Source: Pseudomonadota bacterium
Lineage (GTDB): Bacteria > Pseudomonadota > Gammaproteobacteria > Burkholderiales > Burkholderiaceae_C
Assembly: GCA_023442945.1 (NCBI GenBank)
Contig: JAEZWW010000002.1
Span: forward strand, 1 to 33,222
DNA length: 33,222 nt
Direction of reading: 5' to 3'
Shown here: positions 23,977 through 33,098 of the stretch, in pieces
How the letters are laid out: the number at the start of each line of letters is the position of its first letter
Position numbering within the stretch: position 1 is the stretch's first letter
The notes under the pieces: model-generated
Told to the model about the DNA's origin: nothing
Database searches by the model: none
The model's input: the letters and a program-made list of their open reading frames with translations, nothing else
Translations under genes and position numbers: made by a program

Positions 23977-24972
23977 TAGCATTCTGGCGGCGTCACGGGC
24001 GAAGTAGGTCAGCACGCCGTCGGCGCCGGCGCGCTTGAAGGCCAGCAGCGACTCCATCATCACCAGGTCGTGGTCCAGCCAGCCGTTTTGCGCGGCGGCC
24101 TTCAGCATGGCGTATTCGCCGCTGACCTGGTAGGCGAAGGTCGGCACGCGGAATTCGTCCTTCACGCGGCGCACGATGTCCAGGTAGGGCATGCCGGGCT
24201 TGACCATCACCATGTCGGCGCCTTCGGCCAGGTCGATGGCGACTTCGCGCAGCGCCTCGGCGCTGTTGCCCGGGTCCATTTGGTAGACCTTTTTATTGCT
24301 CTTGCCCAGGTTGGACGACGAGCCCACGGCGTCGCGGAACGGGCCGTAGAACGCGCTGGCGTACTTGGCGCTGTAGGCCATGATGCGCGTGTGGATGTGG
24401 CCCTTGGCTTCCAGCGCCTGGCGGATCGCGCCGATGCGCCCGTCCATCATGTCGCTGGGCGCGACGATGTCCACGCCCGCGGCGGCCTGCGTCAGCGCTT
24501 GCTTGACCAGCTGGCCGACGGTTTCGTCGTTGAGGATGTAGCCGGTCTTGTCCAGCCAGCCGTCTTGGCCGTGGCTGGTGTAGGGGTCGAGCGCCACGTC
24601 GGTCATGATGCCGAGTTCGGGGAACTGCTTTTTCAGCTCCTTGACGACGCGCGGGATCAGGCCTTTCGCGTTAGCGGCTTCGCTGCCCTTGTCGTCTTTC
24701 AGCTTGGCGTCGATCACCGGGAACAGCGCCATCACCGGAATGCCCAGCGTCACGCATTCCTCGGCCACCGGCAGCAGCAAATCGAGCGACAGGCGCTCCA
24801 CGCCCGGCATCGACGGCACGGCTTCGCGGCGGTTCTTGCCGTCCAGCACGAAGACGGGGTAGATCAGGTCGTTGGGCGAGAGTGCGTGCTCGCGCACCAG
24901 GCGGCGCGTGAAATCGTCGCGGCGCAGGCGGCGCGGGCGGTTGGCGGGGAAGGGGGCAATCGGGGCAGTCAT
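23965..24972 (-). CDS. hemB: Delta-aminolevulinic acid dehydratase (porphobilinogen synthase)
   Basis: This 335-aa enzyme condenses two 5-aminolevulinate molecules to porphobilinogen in heme synthesis. The two active-site lysines are K203 (YSAKYAS) and K258 (MVKPGMPY). The metal-site segment reads DVALDPYTSHGQDG (125-138), with Asp in place of the zinc-binding cysteines, so it belongs to the Mg-dependent, zinc-free type known from Pseudomonas. The start is the ATG read from 24972; upstream open frame lacks homology. It is divergent from hemJ across a 307-bp region with an operator-like dyad. Its stop codon lies inside a dispersed repeat. Confidence 0.95.
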   Translation of the reverse strand: MTAPIAPFPANRPRRLRRDDFTRRLVREHALSPNDLIYPVFVLDGKNRREAVPSMPGVERLSLDLLLPVAEECVTLGIPVMALFPVIDAKLKDDKGSEAANAKGLIPRVVKELKKQFPELGIMTDVALDPYTSHGQDGWLDKTGYILNDETVGQLVKQALTQAAAGVDIVAPSDMMDGRIGAIRQALEAKGHIHTRIMAYSAKYASAFYGPFRDAVGSSSNLGKSNKKVYQMDPGNSAEALREVAIDLAEGADMVMVKPGMPYLDIVRRVKDEFRVPTFAYQVSGEYAMLKAAAQNGWLDHDLVMMESLLAFKRAGADGVLTYFARDAARMLLNR

Positions 24973-25037
24973 GGCGAAAATTGTGCCCCATCGGCGAAGG
25001 CCGGCGCATACCACTGGGGGAAACCCGTGTGTGTTCG

Positions 25038-25067
25038 ATGCTAAGTGGACAAATAGTTTTGTCACAA
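25038..25067 (-). promoter_or_regulatory. Candidate hemB promoter
   Basis: On the minus strand, TTGTGA (25067-25062) and TAGCAT (25043-25038) are separated by 18 bp, about 65 bp upstream of the hemB ATG. The match is moderate (4/6 in both hexamers). It overlaps the dyad arm at 25047-25054. Confidence 0.4.
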
Positions 25068-25078
25068 AGGATTTGTCC
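25047..25078. promoter_or_regulatory. Operator-like dyad between divergent promoters
   Basis: GGACAAAT (25047-25054) and ATTTGTCC (25071-25078) form a perfect 8-bp inverted repeat with a 16-bp spacer. The right arm contains the -35 box of the rightward promoter, and the left arm lies within the candidate hemB promoter spacer, so one bound protein could affect both directions. Confidence 0.5.
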
Positions 25079-25101
25079 GGAGTAACTACTTTTGCTATAT
25101 T
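25073..25101 (+). promoter_or_regulatory. Promoter of candidate small RNA
   Basis: TTGTCC (25073-25078), a 17-bp spacer and TATATT (25096-25101) form one of the best sigma-70 promoters in the window. Transcription would start near 25106-25108, next to the first stem. Confidence 0.7.
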
Positions 25102-25106
25102 TCTTG

Positions 25107-25207
25107 GTGAGCGGTTCGCCGCTCCCCGCTTTTCCTCCCTGAGCGGGAGCCTCGACGTGTGACAGCAGACAGGCTTTTTGACCCCGGCCTTCGTGCCGGG
25201 GTTTTTT
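25107..25207 (+). ncRNA. Candidate ~100-nt small RNA with CCUCCC loop (or hemJ leader attenuator)
   Basis: The unit has a promoter, two stem-loops and a strong terminator, and contains no convincing reading frame. Stem 1 is GAGCGG-UUCG-CCGCUC (25109-25124). Stem 2 is CCCGCT (25125-25130) with AGCGGG (25142-25147), exposing the loop UUUCCUCCCUG (25131-25141), a sequence able to pair with ribosome-binding sites. The 3' end is the terminator at 25182-25207. C-rich loops of this sort are typical of trans-acting small RNAs in other proteobacteria. It does not match 4.5S RNA (no conserved SRP loop) or 6S RNA as I know them. Since hemJ starts 73 bp after the T-run, a leader attenuator is the main alternative. 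Confidence 0.55.
25182..25207 (+). terminator. Strong Rho-independent terminator ahead of hemJ
   Basis: CCCCGGC (25182-25188), a 6-nt loop, GCCGGGG (25195-25201) and six T. No protein gene lies upstream on the plus strand for it to end: hemB and the four genes beyond it (to 20459) run leftward. It therefore argues for a small transcript starting near 25107. Confidence 0.9.
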
Positions 25208-25279
25208 CTGCGCGTTCGCAGCGCGCGCCGACAGCTTGCGGACGAAGAGCCGCCCGGCACGCTCGCTACACTTGGGCAC

Positions 25280-25708
25280 ATGCTCTGGGTGAAGGCACTG
25301 CACATCGTTTTCGTCGCCAGCTGGTTCGCCGGTTTGTTCTACCTGCCGCGCATCTACGTCAACCTGGCGATGGTGCCGCCCGGCTCCGTCGCCGAGCGCG
25401 AGCGCCTGCTGCTGATGGCGCGCAAGCTCTACCGCTTCATGACCTTGCTGGCCGTGCCGGCGCTGGGGCTGGGCCTGTGGTTGTGGCTGGGCTACGGCAT
25501 CGGGCGCGGGGCGGGCAACGGCTGGCTGCACGCCAAGCTGCTGGTCGTGCTGCTGCTGATCGCCTACCACGCCTGGTGCGGGCGGCTGCTGGCGCAGTTT
25601 CTGCGCGGCGAGCCGGGGCGCAGCCACGTCTGGTTCCGCTGGTTCAACGAAGCGCCGGTGCTGCTGCTGCTGCTGGCCGTGGTGCTGGTGGTGGTCAAGC
25701 CTTTCTGA
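25280..25708 (+). CDS. hemJ: HemJ-type protoporphyrinogen IX oxidase (CopD-like membrane protein)
   Basis: This 142-aa integral membrane protein with about four helices matches the HemJ/UPF0093 family: MLWVKALHIVFVASWFAGLF and YLPRIYVNLA at the N-terminus (His8), then WLHAKLLVVLLLIAYHAWCG (H84, K86, H97). A conserved His and Lys coordinate heme in studied HemJ proteins. It oxidises protoporphyrinogen IX to protoporphyrin IX, the penultimate step of heme synthesis, which fits its place opposite hemB. The start at 25280 begins the family homology. A VanZ-like gene follows 16 bp after its stop. Confidence 0.87.
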   Translation: MLWVKALHIVFVASWFAGLFYLPRIYVNLAMVPPGSVAERERLLLMARKLYRFMTLLAVPALGLGLWLWLGYGIGRGAGNGWLHAKLLVVLLLIAYHAWCGRLLAQFLRGEPGRSHVWFRWFNEAPVLLLLLAVVLVVVKPF

Positions 25709-25724
25709 GTTGGCGCGCGCCGCC

Positions 25725-27146
25725 ATGCACCGTTACAAGTCGGCCGCCCTGCCCCTGGCCGGGGTGTACGCGGCGCTGATCGTCTACGCCAGCCTGTTCC
25801 CGTTTTCCGGCTGGCGCGACCAGGGCATCGCGCCCTGGGCCTACCTGAACGCGCCTTGGCCGCAGTACTGGACGCGCTTTGACCTGGTGTCCAACCTGCT
25901 CGGCTACATGCCGTTCGGCTTTCTGCTGACCCTGGCGTTGCTGCGCATGCGCCGCGGCGGTGCCTGGCTGGCGGTGCCGCTGGCGACCCTGGCCGCGGCG
26001 GCGCTGTCGTTCTGCATGGAAGCGCTGCAGTCCTACCTGCCGGCGCGCGTGGCGTCCAACGTGGACCTGGGCTTCAACGCCGCAGGCGGTCTGATCGGCG
26101 CGCTGGCTGCGGCGGTGCTGGAGCGCCTGGGCGCGATCGACCGCTGGCGGCGCTTTCGCGCGCGCTGGTTCGTGCACGACTCGCGCGGCGCGCTGGTGCT
26201 GCTGGCGCTGTGGCCGGTCGGCCTGCTGTTCCCCGCGCCGGTGGCTTTTGGCCTGGGCCAGGTGTATGAGCGGCTGGAAGAGGGTCTGGCCGAATGGCTG
26301 GCCGGCACGCCCTTTCTGGAATGGCTGCCGCTGCGCGAGCTGGACCTGCAGCCGCTGCTGCCGGGGGTGGAGCTGGTCTGCGTCGCCCTCGGGGCGCTGG
26401 TGCCCTGCCTGCTGGGCTACACCGTGATCCGCCACAAGGGGCGGCGCCTGCTGTTCGCGGCGATGTCGCTGATCTGCGGGGTGCTGGTGTCGGCGCTGTC
26501 GGCGGGCTTGAGCTACGGCCCGATCCACGCCTGGGCCTGGATCAGCCCGCCGGTCGAAATGGGCTTGCTGGGCGCCGTCGTCGCCGCCGCACTGCTGGTG
26601 CTGTTGCCGCCACGGGTGTGCGTGGTGCTGCTGCTGGGCGTGTTGGTGGCGCAGGTGGTGTTGCTGAACGCGGCGCCCGAAAGCGCGTACTTCGCGCTCA
26701 CTCTGCAAAGCTGGGAGCAGGGCCGCTTTATCCACTTCCACGGCCTGGCCCAGTGGGTCGGCTGGCTGTGGCCGTACGTGGCCTTTGTGTACCTGCTCGG
26801 TCGCATCTTCCGCCCCGGCGGTTTGTCCGAGGCGCCCGTGGCGCTTCCGGCCCCGCCACTGGCCATGCCCGAAGCGGTGTCGGCGCGCGACGCCGCGCCT
26901 GTGGCGACCGAGGCGCCGGTGCCGAACGGCGATGCGCAGGCGCCCCCGTCGACGGCGCCGCTCAGCGTGAATCCGCACGAGCCTTCGCCCATTCAGGCCA
27001 GCGCTCCCACGGCGCTGCTCGCCGAACACCCCCAGCCTGCTCCGCCCGATGGTGCCGACGTTCCGGCCGCCGCGCCATCTGACGCCGCCCCGCCGTCTGC
27101 GCCCGACCCCGCATCCGCTGGGGGCGCTGGGCCGCGCCTAGAATGA
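25725..27146 (+). CDS. VanZ-like family membrane protein
   Basis: This 473-aa protein has an N-terminal VanZ-like domain (about 1-145: YAALIVYASLFPFSGWRDQG, DLVSNLLGYMPFGFLLTLAL, EALQSYLPARVASNVDLGFN), then a second block of membrane helices (about 155-365), and a Pro/Ala-rich, low-complexity C-terminal tail of about 110 residues. VanZ proper gives low-level teicoplanin resistance by an unknown mechanism; chromosomal relatives like this have no assigned role and should not be called resistance genes. It starts 16 bp after hemJ; the ferredoxin gene follows after 4 bp, so the three are probably cotranscribed. Confidence 0.85.
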   Translation: MHRYKSAALPLAGVYAALIVYASLFPFSGWRDQGIAPWAYLNAPWPQYWTRFDLVSNLLGYMPFGFLLTLALLRMRRGGAWLAVPLATLAAAALSFCMEALQSYLPARVASNVDLGFNAAGGLIGALAAAVLERLGAIDRWRRFRARWFVHDSRGALVLLALWPVGLLFPAPVAFGLGQVYERLEEGLAEWLAGTPFLEWLPLRELDLQPLLPGVELVCVALGALVPCLLGYTVIRHKGRRLLFAAMSLICGVLVSALSAGLSYGPIHAWAWISPPVEMGLLGAVVAAALLVLLPPRVCVVLLLGVLVAQVVLLNAAPESAYFALTLQSWEQGRFIHFHGLAQWVGWLWPYVAFVYLLGRIFRPGGLSEAPVALPAPPLAMPEAVSARDAAPVATEAPVPNGDAQAPPSTAPLSVNPHEPSPIQASAPTALLAEHPQPAPPDGADVPAAAPSDAAPPSAPDPASAGGAGPRLE

Positions 27147-27150
27147 ATTC

Positions 27151-27492
27151 ATGAGTGCCACCCCTCCGCCCTACTTCCAGCGCCACATCTTTTTCTGCCT
27201 GAACCAGCGCACCAATGGCGAAGCTTCCTGCGGCGACCACGACGCGCAAAGCGCGTTCGACCACTGCAAGGCGCGCGTCAAGAAAGAAGGCCTGGCTGGC
27301 CCCGGCAAGGTGCGCGTCAACAAGGCCGGTTGCCTGGACCGCTGTGCCGGCGGCCCGGTCGCCGTGGTCTACCCTGAAGCGGTCTGGTACACCTACGTGG
27401 ACCAGGCCGACATTGACGAAATCGTTGAGTCGCACCTGAAGAACGGCCAGGTGGTTGAACGCCTGGTGCTCCCGCCCGACGTCGGCCGCTGA
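27151..27492 (+). CDS. Thioredoxin-like [2Fe-2S] ferredoxin
   Basis: This 113-aa protein has the Shethna-type (thioredoxin-fold) ferredoxin cysteines: C16 and C27 (Cx10C) plus C61 and C65 in GCLDRCAGGP; C39 is extra. The segment GPVAVVYPEAVWY and the end of the domain are typical of the family, related to the 24-kDa subunit of complex I. The electron partner is unknown. It starts 4 bp after the VanZ-like stop and is the last gene of that group; dispersed-repeat copy 8 follows. Confidence 0.9.
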   Translation: MSATPPPYFQRHIFFCLNQRTNGEASCGDHDAQSAFDHCKARVKKEGLAGPGKVRVNKAGCLDRCAGGPVAVVYPEAVWYTYVDQADIDEIVESHLKNGQVVERLVLPPDVGR

Positions 27493-27528
27493 ACGCGGCG
27501 CGTGAGCGCTCCGCCACCCGGTGTTACA

Positions 27529-27580
27529 GGGTTTTTCAGGCGCTGGCGCTACAACCGTCTGCGCAGGCAGCTATAATTTA
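27529..27580 (-). repeat. ATAGCTG-family dispersed repeat, copy 8, carries TATAAT
   Basis: On the minus strand, TTATAGCTGCCTGCGCAGACG is followed by TTGTAGCGCCAGCGCCTG and AAAAACCC. On the plus strand its end reads TATAAT (27572-27577), a perfect -10 box 12 bp before the hydrolase start; no good -35 is visible, and the close spacing makes promoter use uncertain. Confidence 0.8.
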
Positions 27581-27589
27581 CGTAGCGAA

Positions 27590-28231
27590 ATGAATGCCCA
27601 GACGCAACCCTTGACCCTGGACGGCCCGGCCGGCGCGCTGGAAGCGCTGCTCGATCTGCCCGACCCCGAGCAGTTCGCCGCCCCGCGCGGCACCGCGGTC
27701 ATCGCCCACCCCCACCCTTTGTTCAGCGGCACCATGACCAACAAGGTCGTGCAGACCATCGCGCGCGGCGTGGTGCAGTGCGGCTGGCGCGCGCTGCGCT
27801 TCAACTTCCGCGGCGTCGGCGCCAGCGCCGGCAGCTACGACAAGGGCGCGGGCGAAATCGAAGACATGCTGGCCGTGGTCGCTGCCGAGGCGGCGGACGG
27901 CCAGCCGCTGCTGATCGCTGGCTTTTCCTTCGGCGCCTTCGTCGCCAGTCAGGTGGTGGCGCGGCTGCACGGCGAACAACGCGCCATCGACAGCATCGTC
28001 CTGGTCGGCACCGCCACCTCGCGCTTTGACGCGGCGCCCGTGCCGCCCGAGCTGCACCCGCAAACCCTGGTCATCCACGGCGAGGCGGACGACACCGTGC
28101 CGCTGGCGTCGGTGATGGACTGGGCGCGACCGCAACACCTGCCCGTCACCGTGGTGCCGGCCTGCGAGCATTTCTTTCACGGACAATTGCCGCTGCTCAA
28201 ATCCCTGGTCGTGCGGCATGTGCGTGCCTGA
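27590..28231 (+). CDS. Alpha/beta hydrolase (serine hydrolase)
   Basis: This 213-aa hydrolase has the family opening AVIAHPHPLFSGTMTNKVVQ (residues 36-55), the nucleophile elbow GFSFG (Ser113), an Asp in HGEADDTVPL and the His in CEHFFHG. It belongs to the group of small cytosolic alpha/beta hydrolases found in Burkholderiales and Pseudomonas that resemble dienelactone hydrolases but use Ser. Substrate unknown. The ATG at 27590 is preferred, although no clear ribosome-binding site is present; the upstream extension would be made of the dispersed repeat. Confidence 0.87.
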   Translation: MNAQTQPLTLDGPAGALEALLDLPDPEQFAAPRGTAVIAHPHPLFSGTMTNKVVQTIARGVVQCGWRALRFNFRGVGASAGSYDKGAGEIEDMLAVVAAEAADGQPLLIAGFSFGAFVASQVVARLHGEQRAIDSIVLVGTATSRFDAAPVPPELHPQTLVIHGEADDTVPLASVMDWARPQHLPVTVVPACEHFFHGQLPLLKSLVVRHVRA

Positions 28232-28240
28232 CAGCCATTT

Positions 28241-28298
28241 GGTATGAAATCGGGCTCTGGCCCTAGTTGAATCTGCGCAAGCAGCTCCTGTTTTTGTA
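28241..28298 (-). repeat. ATAGCTG-family dispersed repeat, copy 9
   Basis: On the minus strand, GGAGCTGCTTGCGCAGATT is followed by AACTAGGGCCAGAGCCCGAT. It fills the gap between the hydrolase gene and the D,D-carboxypeptidase gene and ends 9 bp before the latter's ATG. Confidence 0.8.
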
Positions 28299-28307
28299 GT
28301 GAACTCC

Positions 28308-29468
28308 ATGTTTTCCAAGATCTCCCGCTTCCTGGGCACGACGCTGCTCGCCGTGGTCGCCACCGTCGCCCATGCCCAGGCGCCGCAGCCGCCTGAAGTC
28401 GCCGCCAAGGCCTACCTGCTGATGGACGTCAGCGCCAACCAGATCCTGGCGTCCAAGGACGTGGATTCGCCGGTCGAGCCGGCGTCGCTCACCAAGCTGA
28501 TGACCCAGTACCTGGTCTTCGATGCGCTGAAGGCCAAGAAAATCACCCTGACGCAAACCCTGCCGGTGAGCGAGCGCGCCTGGAAGATGGGCGGCTCGCG
28601 CATGTTCATCGACCCGAAGATGCAGGTGCCGGTCGAAGACCTGATCAAGGGCATGATCGTGCAGTCCGGCAACGACGCCACCATGGCCTTGGCCGAGGGC
28701 GTGGGCGGCTCGGCCGAGCATTTCGTGCAGCTGATGAACGACCAGGCCAAGGCCCTGGGCATGAAGAACACGTCGTACAAGAACCCCGAAGGGCTGACCG
28801 AAGCCGGCCACACCACCACCGCGCGCGACCTGGCGACGCTGGCGACGCGGCTGATGACCGACTTTCCGGAGTACATGCACTACTACGCGATCAAGAAGTA
28901 CCGTTACCCCGGCACCCCCGCCAGCAACGACACCAACCGCAACACCTTGCTGTTCCGCGACCCGACCGTGGACGGCCTGAAGACCGGCCACACCAACGCC
29001 GCCGGCTACTGCCTGGTGGCCACCGCCAAGCGCGACTTCCCCAACCTGCAGGGCCGCCGCCTGCTGTCGGTGGTGCTGGGCGCGAGCAGCGAAAACGCCC
29101 GCGCCAACGAATCGCAAAAGCTGCTGAACTGGGGCTACACCGCTTACGAGGGCGTCAAGCTTTTCGACGCGGGCAAGCCGGTCGCCACGCCCAAGGTCTG
29201 GAAGGGCAAGAAGGCCGAGTTGAAACTGGGCCGCAACACCCCCATCATCGTGGCAGTGCCCACCGGTTCGGCCGCCCAGGTCAAGACCGACGTCGCTCGC
29301 CCCGAGCCGCTGATCGCCCCCTTCAAGCAGGGCCAGCCTGTGGCCACGCTGAAGGTCAAGCTGGGCGAGCAGCAACTGGCGGAAGTGCCCCTGGTGGCCC
29401 TGGAGCCGGTGGAAGAGGCTGGCTTCATGGGCCGCGCCTGGGACGCGATGCGCCTCTGGATCCAGTAA
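28308..29468 (+). CDS. dacC: D-alanyl-D-alanine carboxypeptidase (PBP5/6-type)
   Basis: This 386-aa periplasmic penicillin-binding protein removes the terminal D-Ala from peptidoglycan pentapeptides. It has a signal peptide (1-25, ending VAHAQA), the three active-site motifs S60-L-T-K63, S120-G-N122 and K225-T-G227, a C-terminal beta domain and an amphipathic anchor at the end (EEAGFMGRAWDAMRLWIQ). The ATG at 28308 is preferred; an in-frame GTG at 28299 would add three residues. The symbol dacC is used in the broad sense; dacA would serve equally. The str operon promoter follows. Confidence 0.92.
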   Translation: MFSKISRFLGTTLLAVVATVAHAQAPQPPEVAAKAYLLMDVSANQILASKDVDSPVEPASLTKLMTQYLVFDALKAKKITLTQTLPVSERAWKMGGSRMFIDPKMQVPVEDLIKGMIVQSGNDATMALAEGVGGSAEHFVQLMNDQAKALGMKNTSYKNPEGLTEAGHTTTARDLATLATRLMTDFPEYMHYYAIKKYRYPGTPASNDTNRNTLLFRDPTVDGLKTGHTNAAGYCLVATAKRDFPNLQGRRLLSVVLGASSENARANESQKLLNWGYTAYEGVKLFDAGKPVATPKVWKGKKAELKLGRNTPIIVAVPTGSAAQVKTDVARPEPLIAPFKQGQPVATLKVKLGEQQLAEVPLVALEPVEEAGFMGRAWDAMRLWIQ

Positions 29469-29506
29469 GCGCGTGGCCGCCAGCGGCCCGCGCGGCCCCG
29501 CTCACA

Positions 29507-29535
29507 TTGCAGGGTGAGGGCAAGCGGGATATAAT
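29507..29535 (+). promoter_or_regulatory. Promoter of the str operon
   Basis: A perfect -10 TATAAT (29530-29535) stands 17 bp after TTGCAG (29507-29512), about 100 bp upstream of rpsL. The weak -35 is offset by the perfect -10. Transcription would start near 29542, giving a leader of about 95 nt. No rpoC gene lies upstream, so the operon has its own promoter here. Confidence 0.7.
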
Positions 29536-29636
29536 TGAAAGCTTTTCCGCATTTGGGGCGGAAATTTCTTGCCGTGCGCGTGGGCCACAACGGTCACACG
29601 CGCCGGTTTGTTTTTGACGTTTAGGGACGTTTTTTA

Positions 29637-30014
29637 ATGCCAACCATCAGTCAACTGGTGCGTCAGGGGCGGAAGGTCGAAACGACCAAATCCAAGAGCC
29701 CTGCGATGCAGAATTCGCCGCAGCGTCGCGGCGTGTGCACCCGCGTGTACACCACGACGCCGAAGAAGCCGAACTCGGCGCTTCGTAAAGTTGCCAAAGT
29801 GCGCCTGACCAACGGTTTCGAGGTCATCTCGTACATCGGCGGTGAAGGCCACAACCTGCAGGAGCACAGCGTTGTGCTCGTGCGCGGTGGCCGTGTCAAG
29901 GACTTGCCCGGTGTGCGTTACCACATCGTGCGCGGTTCGCTCGACCTGCAAGGCGTGAAAGACCGCAAGCAGTCGCGCTCCAAGTACGGCGCCAAGCGCC
30001 CCAAGAAGGCCTAA
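29637..30014 (+). CDS. rpsL: 30S ribosomal protein S12
   Basis: This 125-aa protein is near-invariant across bacteria and acts in decoding at the A site. Visible marks are RRGVCTRVYTTTPKKPNSAL and the 3' loop HSVVLVRGGRVKDLPGVRYH. Lys43 and Lys88, the positions where streptomycin-resistance changes occur, are wild type. It is the first gene of the str operon, with its own promoter at 29507-29535. A 160-bp gap separates it from rpsG, and I see no hexamer pair or terminator in that gap. Confidence 0.98.
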   Translation: MPTISQLVRQGRKVETTKSKSPAMQNSPQRRGVCTRVYTTTPKKPNSALRKVAKVRLTNGFEVISYIGGEGHNLQEHSVVLVRGGRVKDLPGVRYHIVRGSLDLQGVKDRKQSRSKYGAKRPKKA

Positions 30015-30174
30015 ACAGCTTTGTCATTTTTCGGTGCTCGAATCGGATTGGCTTCGATTCCAGCGTAGTGACCTTGAACAAAGGTCGAGTAAGTGCAGGC
30101 TCCCGATGGGTCTGTGCGGCAGTCGGAAAACCAGGACGTTTCCGCCCGCCAACTGAAGCAAATTGAGGTGAAAC

Positions 30175-30645
30175 ATGCCACGTCGTCGCGAAGTCCCTAA
30201 ACGTGAAATCCTGCCGGATCCCAAGTACGGCAACGTCGAGCTGTCCAAATTCATGAACGTGATCATGGAAGGCGGCAAGAAAGCGGTTGCCGAGCGCATC
30301 ATTTACGGTGCGTTCGAGCAGATGGAGAAGAAGAGCGGCAAGGATCCGCTCGAGCTCTTCGTCACCGCCATCAACAACGTCAAGCCGATGGTCGAGGTGA
30401 AATCCCGCCGCGTCGGTGGCGCCAACTACCAGGTGCCCGTTGAAGTGCGTCCCGTGCGCCGTCTGGCGCTGTCGATGCGCTGGATCAAGGAAGCTGCCCG
30501 CAAGCGCGGCGAGAAGTCCATGGCCCTGCGCCTGGCCAACGAGCTGCTGGAGGCCAACGAAGGCCGCGGCGGCGCCATGAAAAAGCGCGACGAAGTGCAC
30601 CGCATGGCCGAAGCCAACAAGGCGTTCAGCCACTTCCGTTTCTGA
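30175..30645 (+). CDS. rpsG: 30S ribosomal protein S7
   Basis: This 156-aa primary binding protein of the 16S rRNA 3' domain starts MPRRREVPKREILPDPKYGN and shows the family motifs KKAVAERIIYGAFEQM and VGGANYQVPVEVRP. GAGGTG seven bases before the ATG is the ribosome-binding site. In E. coli S7 represses its own operon at the rpsL-rpsG junction; no matching structure can be claimed here. A perfect dyad (30644-30660) overlaps its stop codon. Confidence 0.98.
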   Translation: MPRRREVPKREILPDPKYGNVELSKFMNVIMEGGKKAVAERIIYGAFEQMEKKSGKDPLELFVTAINNVKPMVEVKSRRVGGANYQVPVEVRPVRRLALSMRWIKEAARKRGEKSMALRLANELLEANEGRGGAMKKRDEVHRMAEANKAFSHFRF

Positions 30646-30718
30646 TCTGACGGTCAGATCCCCGGAGTCGACGTCCGCGCTTCAAAGGCCGCTCGCGTGT
30701 TCTGAACACGCCGCGGCC
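30644..30718 (+). promoter_or_regulatory. Hairpins between rpsG and fusA
   Basis: Two strong inverted repeats lie in the 156-bp gap. GATCTGAC-G-GTCAGATC (30644-30660) begins within the rpsG stop. A second hairpin has an inner 6-bp stem, CGTGTT with AACACG (30696-30710), closed by an outer stem with GGCCG and CGGCC arms. Neither has a T-tract, so read-through into fusA is expected; a role in mRNA processing or stability is inferred. Confidence 0.5.
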
Positions 30719-30801
30719 TTGTGCTGATTAAGGGCTCCACATTTCCGCCACGCTGCCAAGGTGTGGCCTGCTTCACAAGAGCGAACAACCAAGGATTGAT
30801 C

Positions 30802-32910
<2,109 letters not shown>

Positions 32911-32970
32911 GTGAAGAAAATGGCGCCCGCGCAAGTCCGACTTGCGCGGGCAGCTACGAAATAGATAGCT
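32911..32970 (-). repeat. ATAGCTG-family dispersed repeat, copy 10, strong hairpin between fusA and tuf
   Basis: On the minus strand it reads AGCTAT, then GTAGCTGCCCGCGCAAGTC, then GACTTGCGCGGGCGCCATTTT, so the two halves form a perfect inverted repeat with 12-bp arms (32926-32937 and 32939-32950) around one base. It keeps the TAGCTGC and GCCATTTT ends of the family. No T-tract follows on the plus strand, so it should not be a strong terminator for fusA; RNA processing or partial attenuation is possible. Confidence 0.75.
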
Positions 32971-33098
32971 GACGGGGCTCTTGCCCGTCGGTCTGCGATC
33001 CGGAGTCCGCGCCGTGCCCGTGCAGCGCGATCCAAGGCATTCGGATGCAGACCTAAAACCAGGACACGGGCATCTGTTCTTTTTCGGAGTTTTTTGAA

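Noticed and set aside
25107..25207. Identification of the candidate small RNA as 4.5S (SRP) RNA or 6S RNA
   Set aside because: The conserved SRP GGUCAGG/GGAAGCAGCC loop is absent, and the length and fold do not fit 6S RNA.
25725..27146. VanZ-like gene as a glycopeptide-resistance determinant
   Set aside because: It is a chromosomal two-block membrane protein in a heme-gene neighbourhood with no other van genes; the domain name alone does not support resistance.
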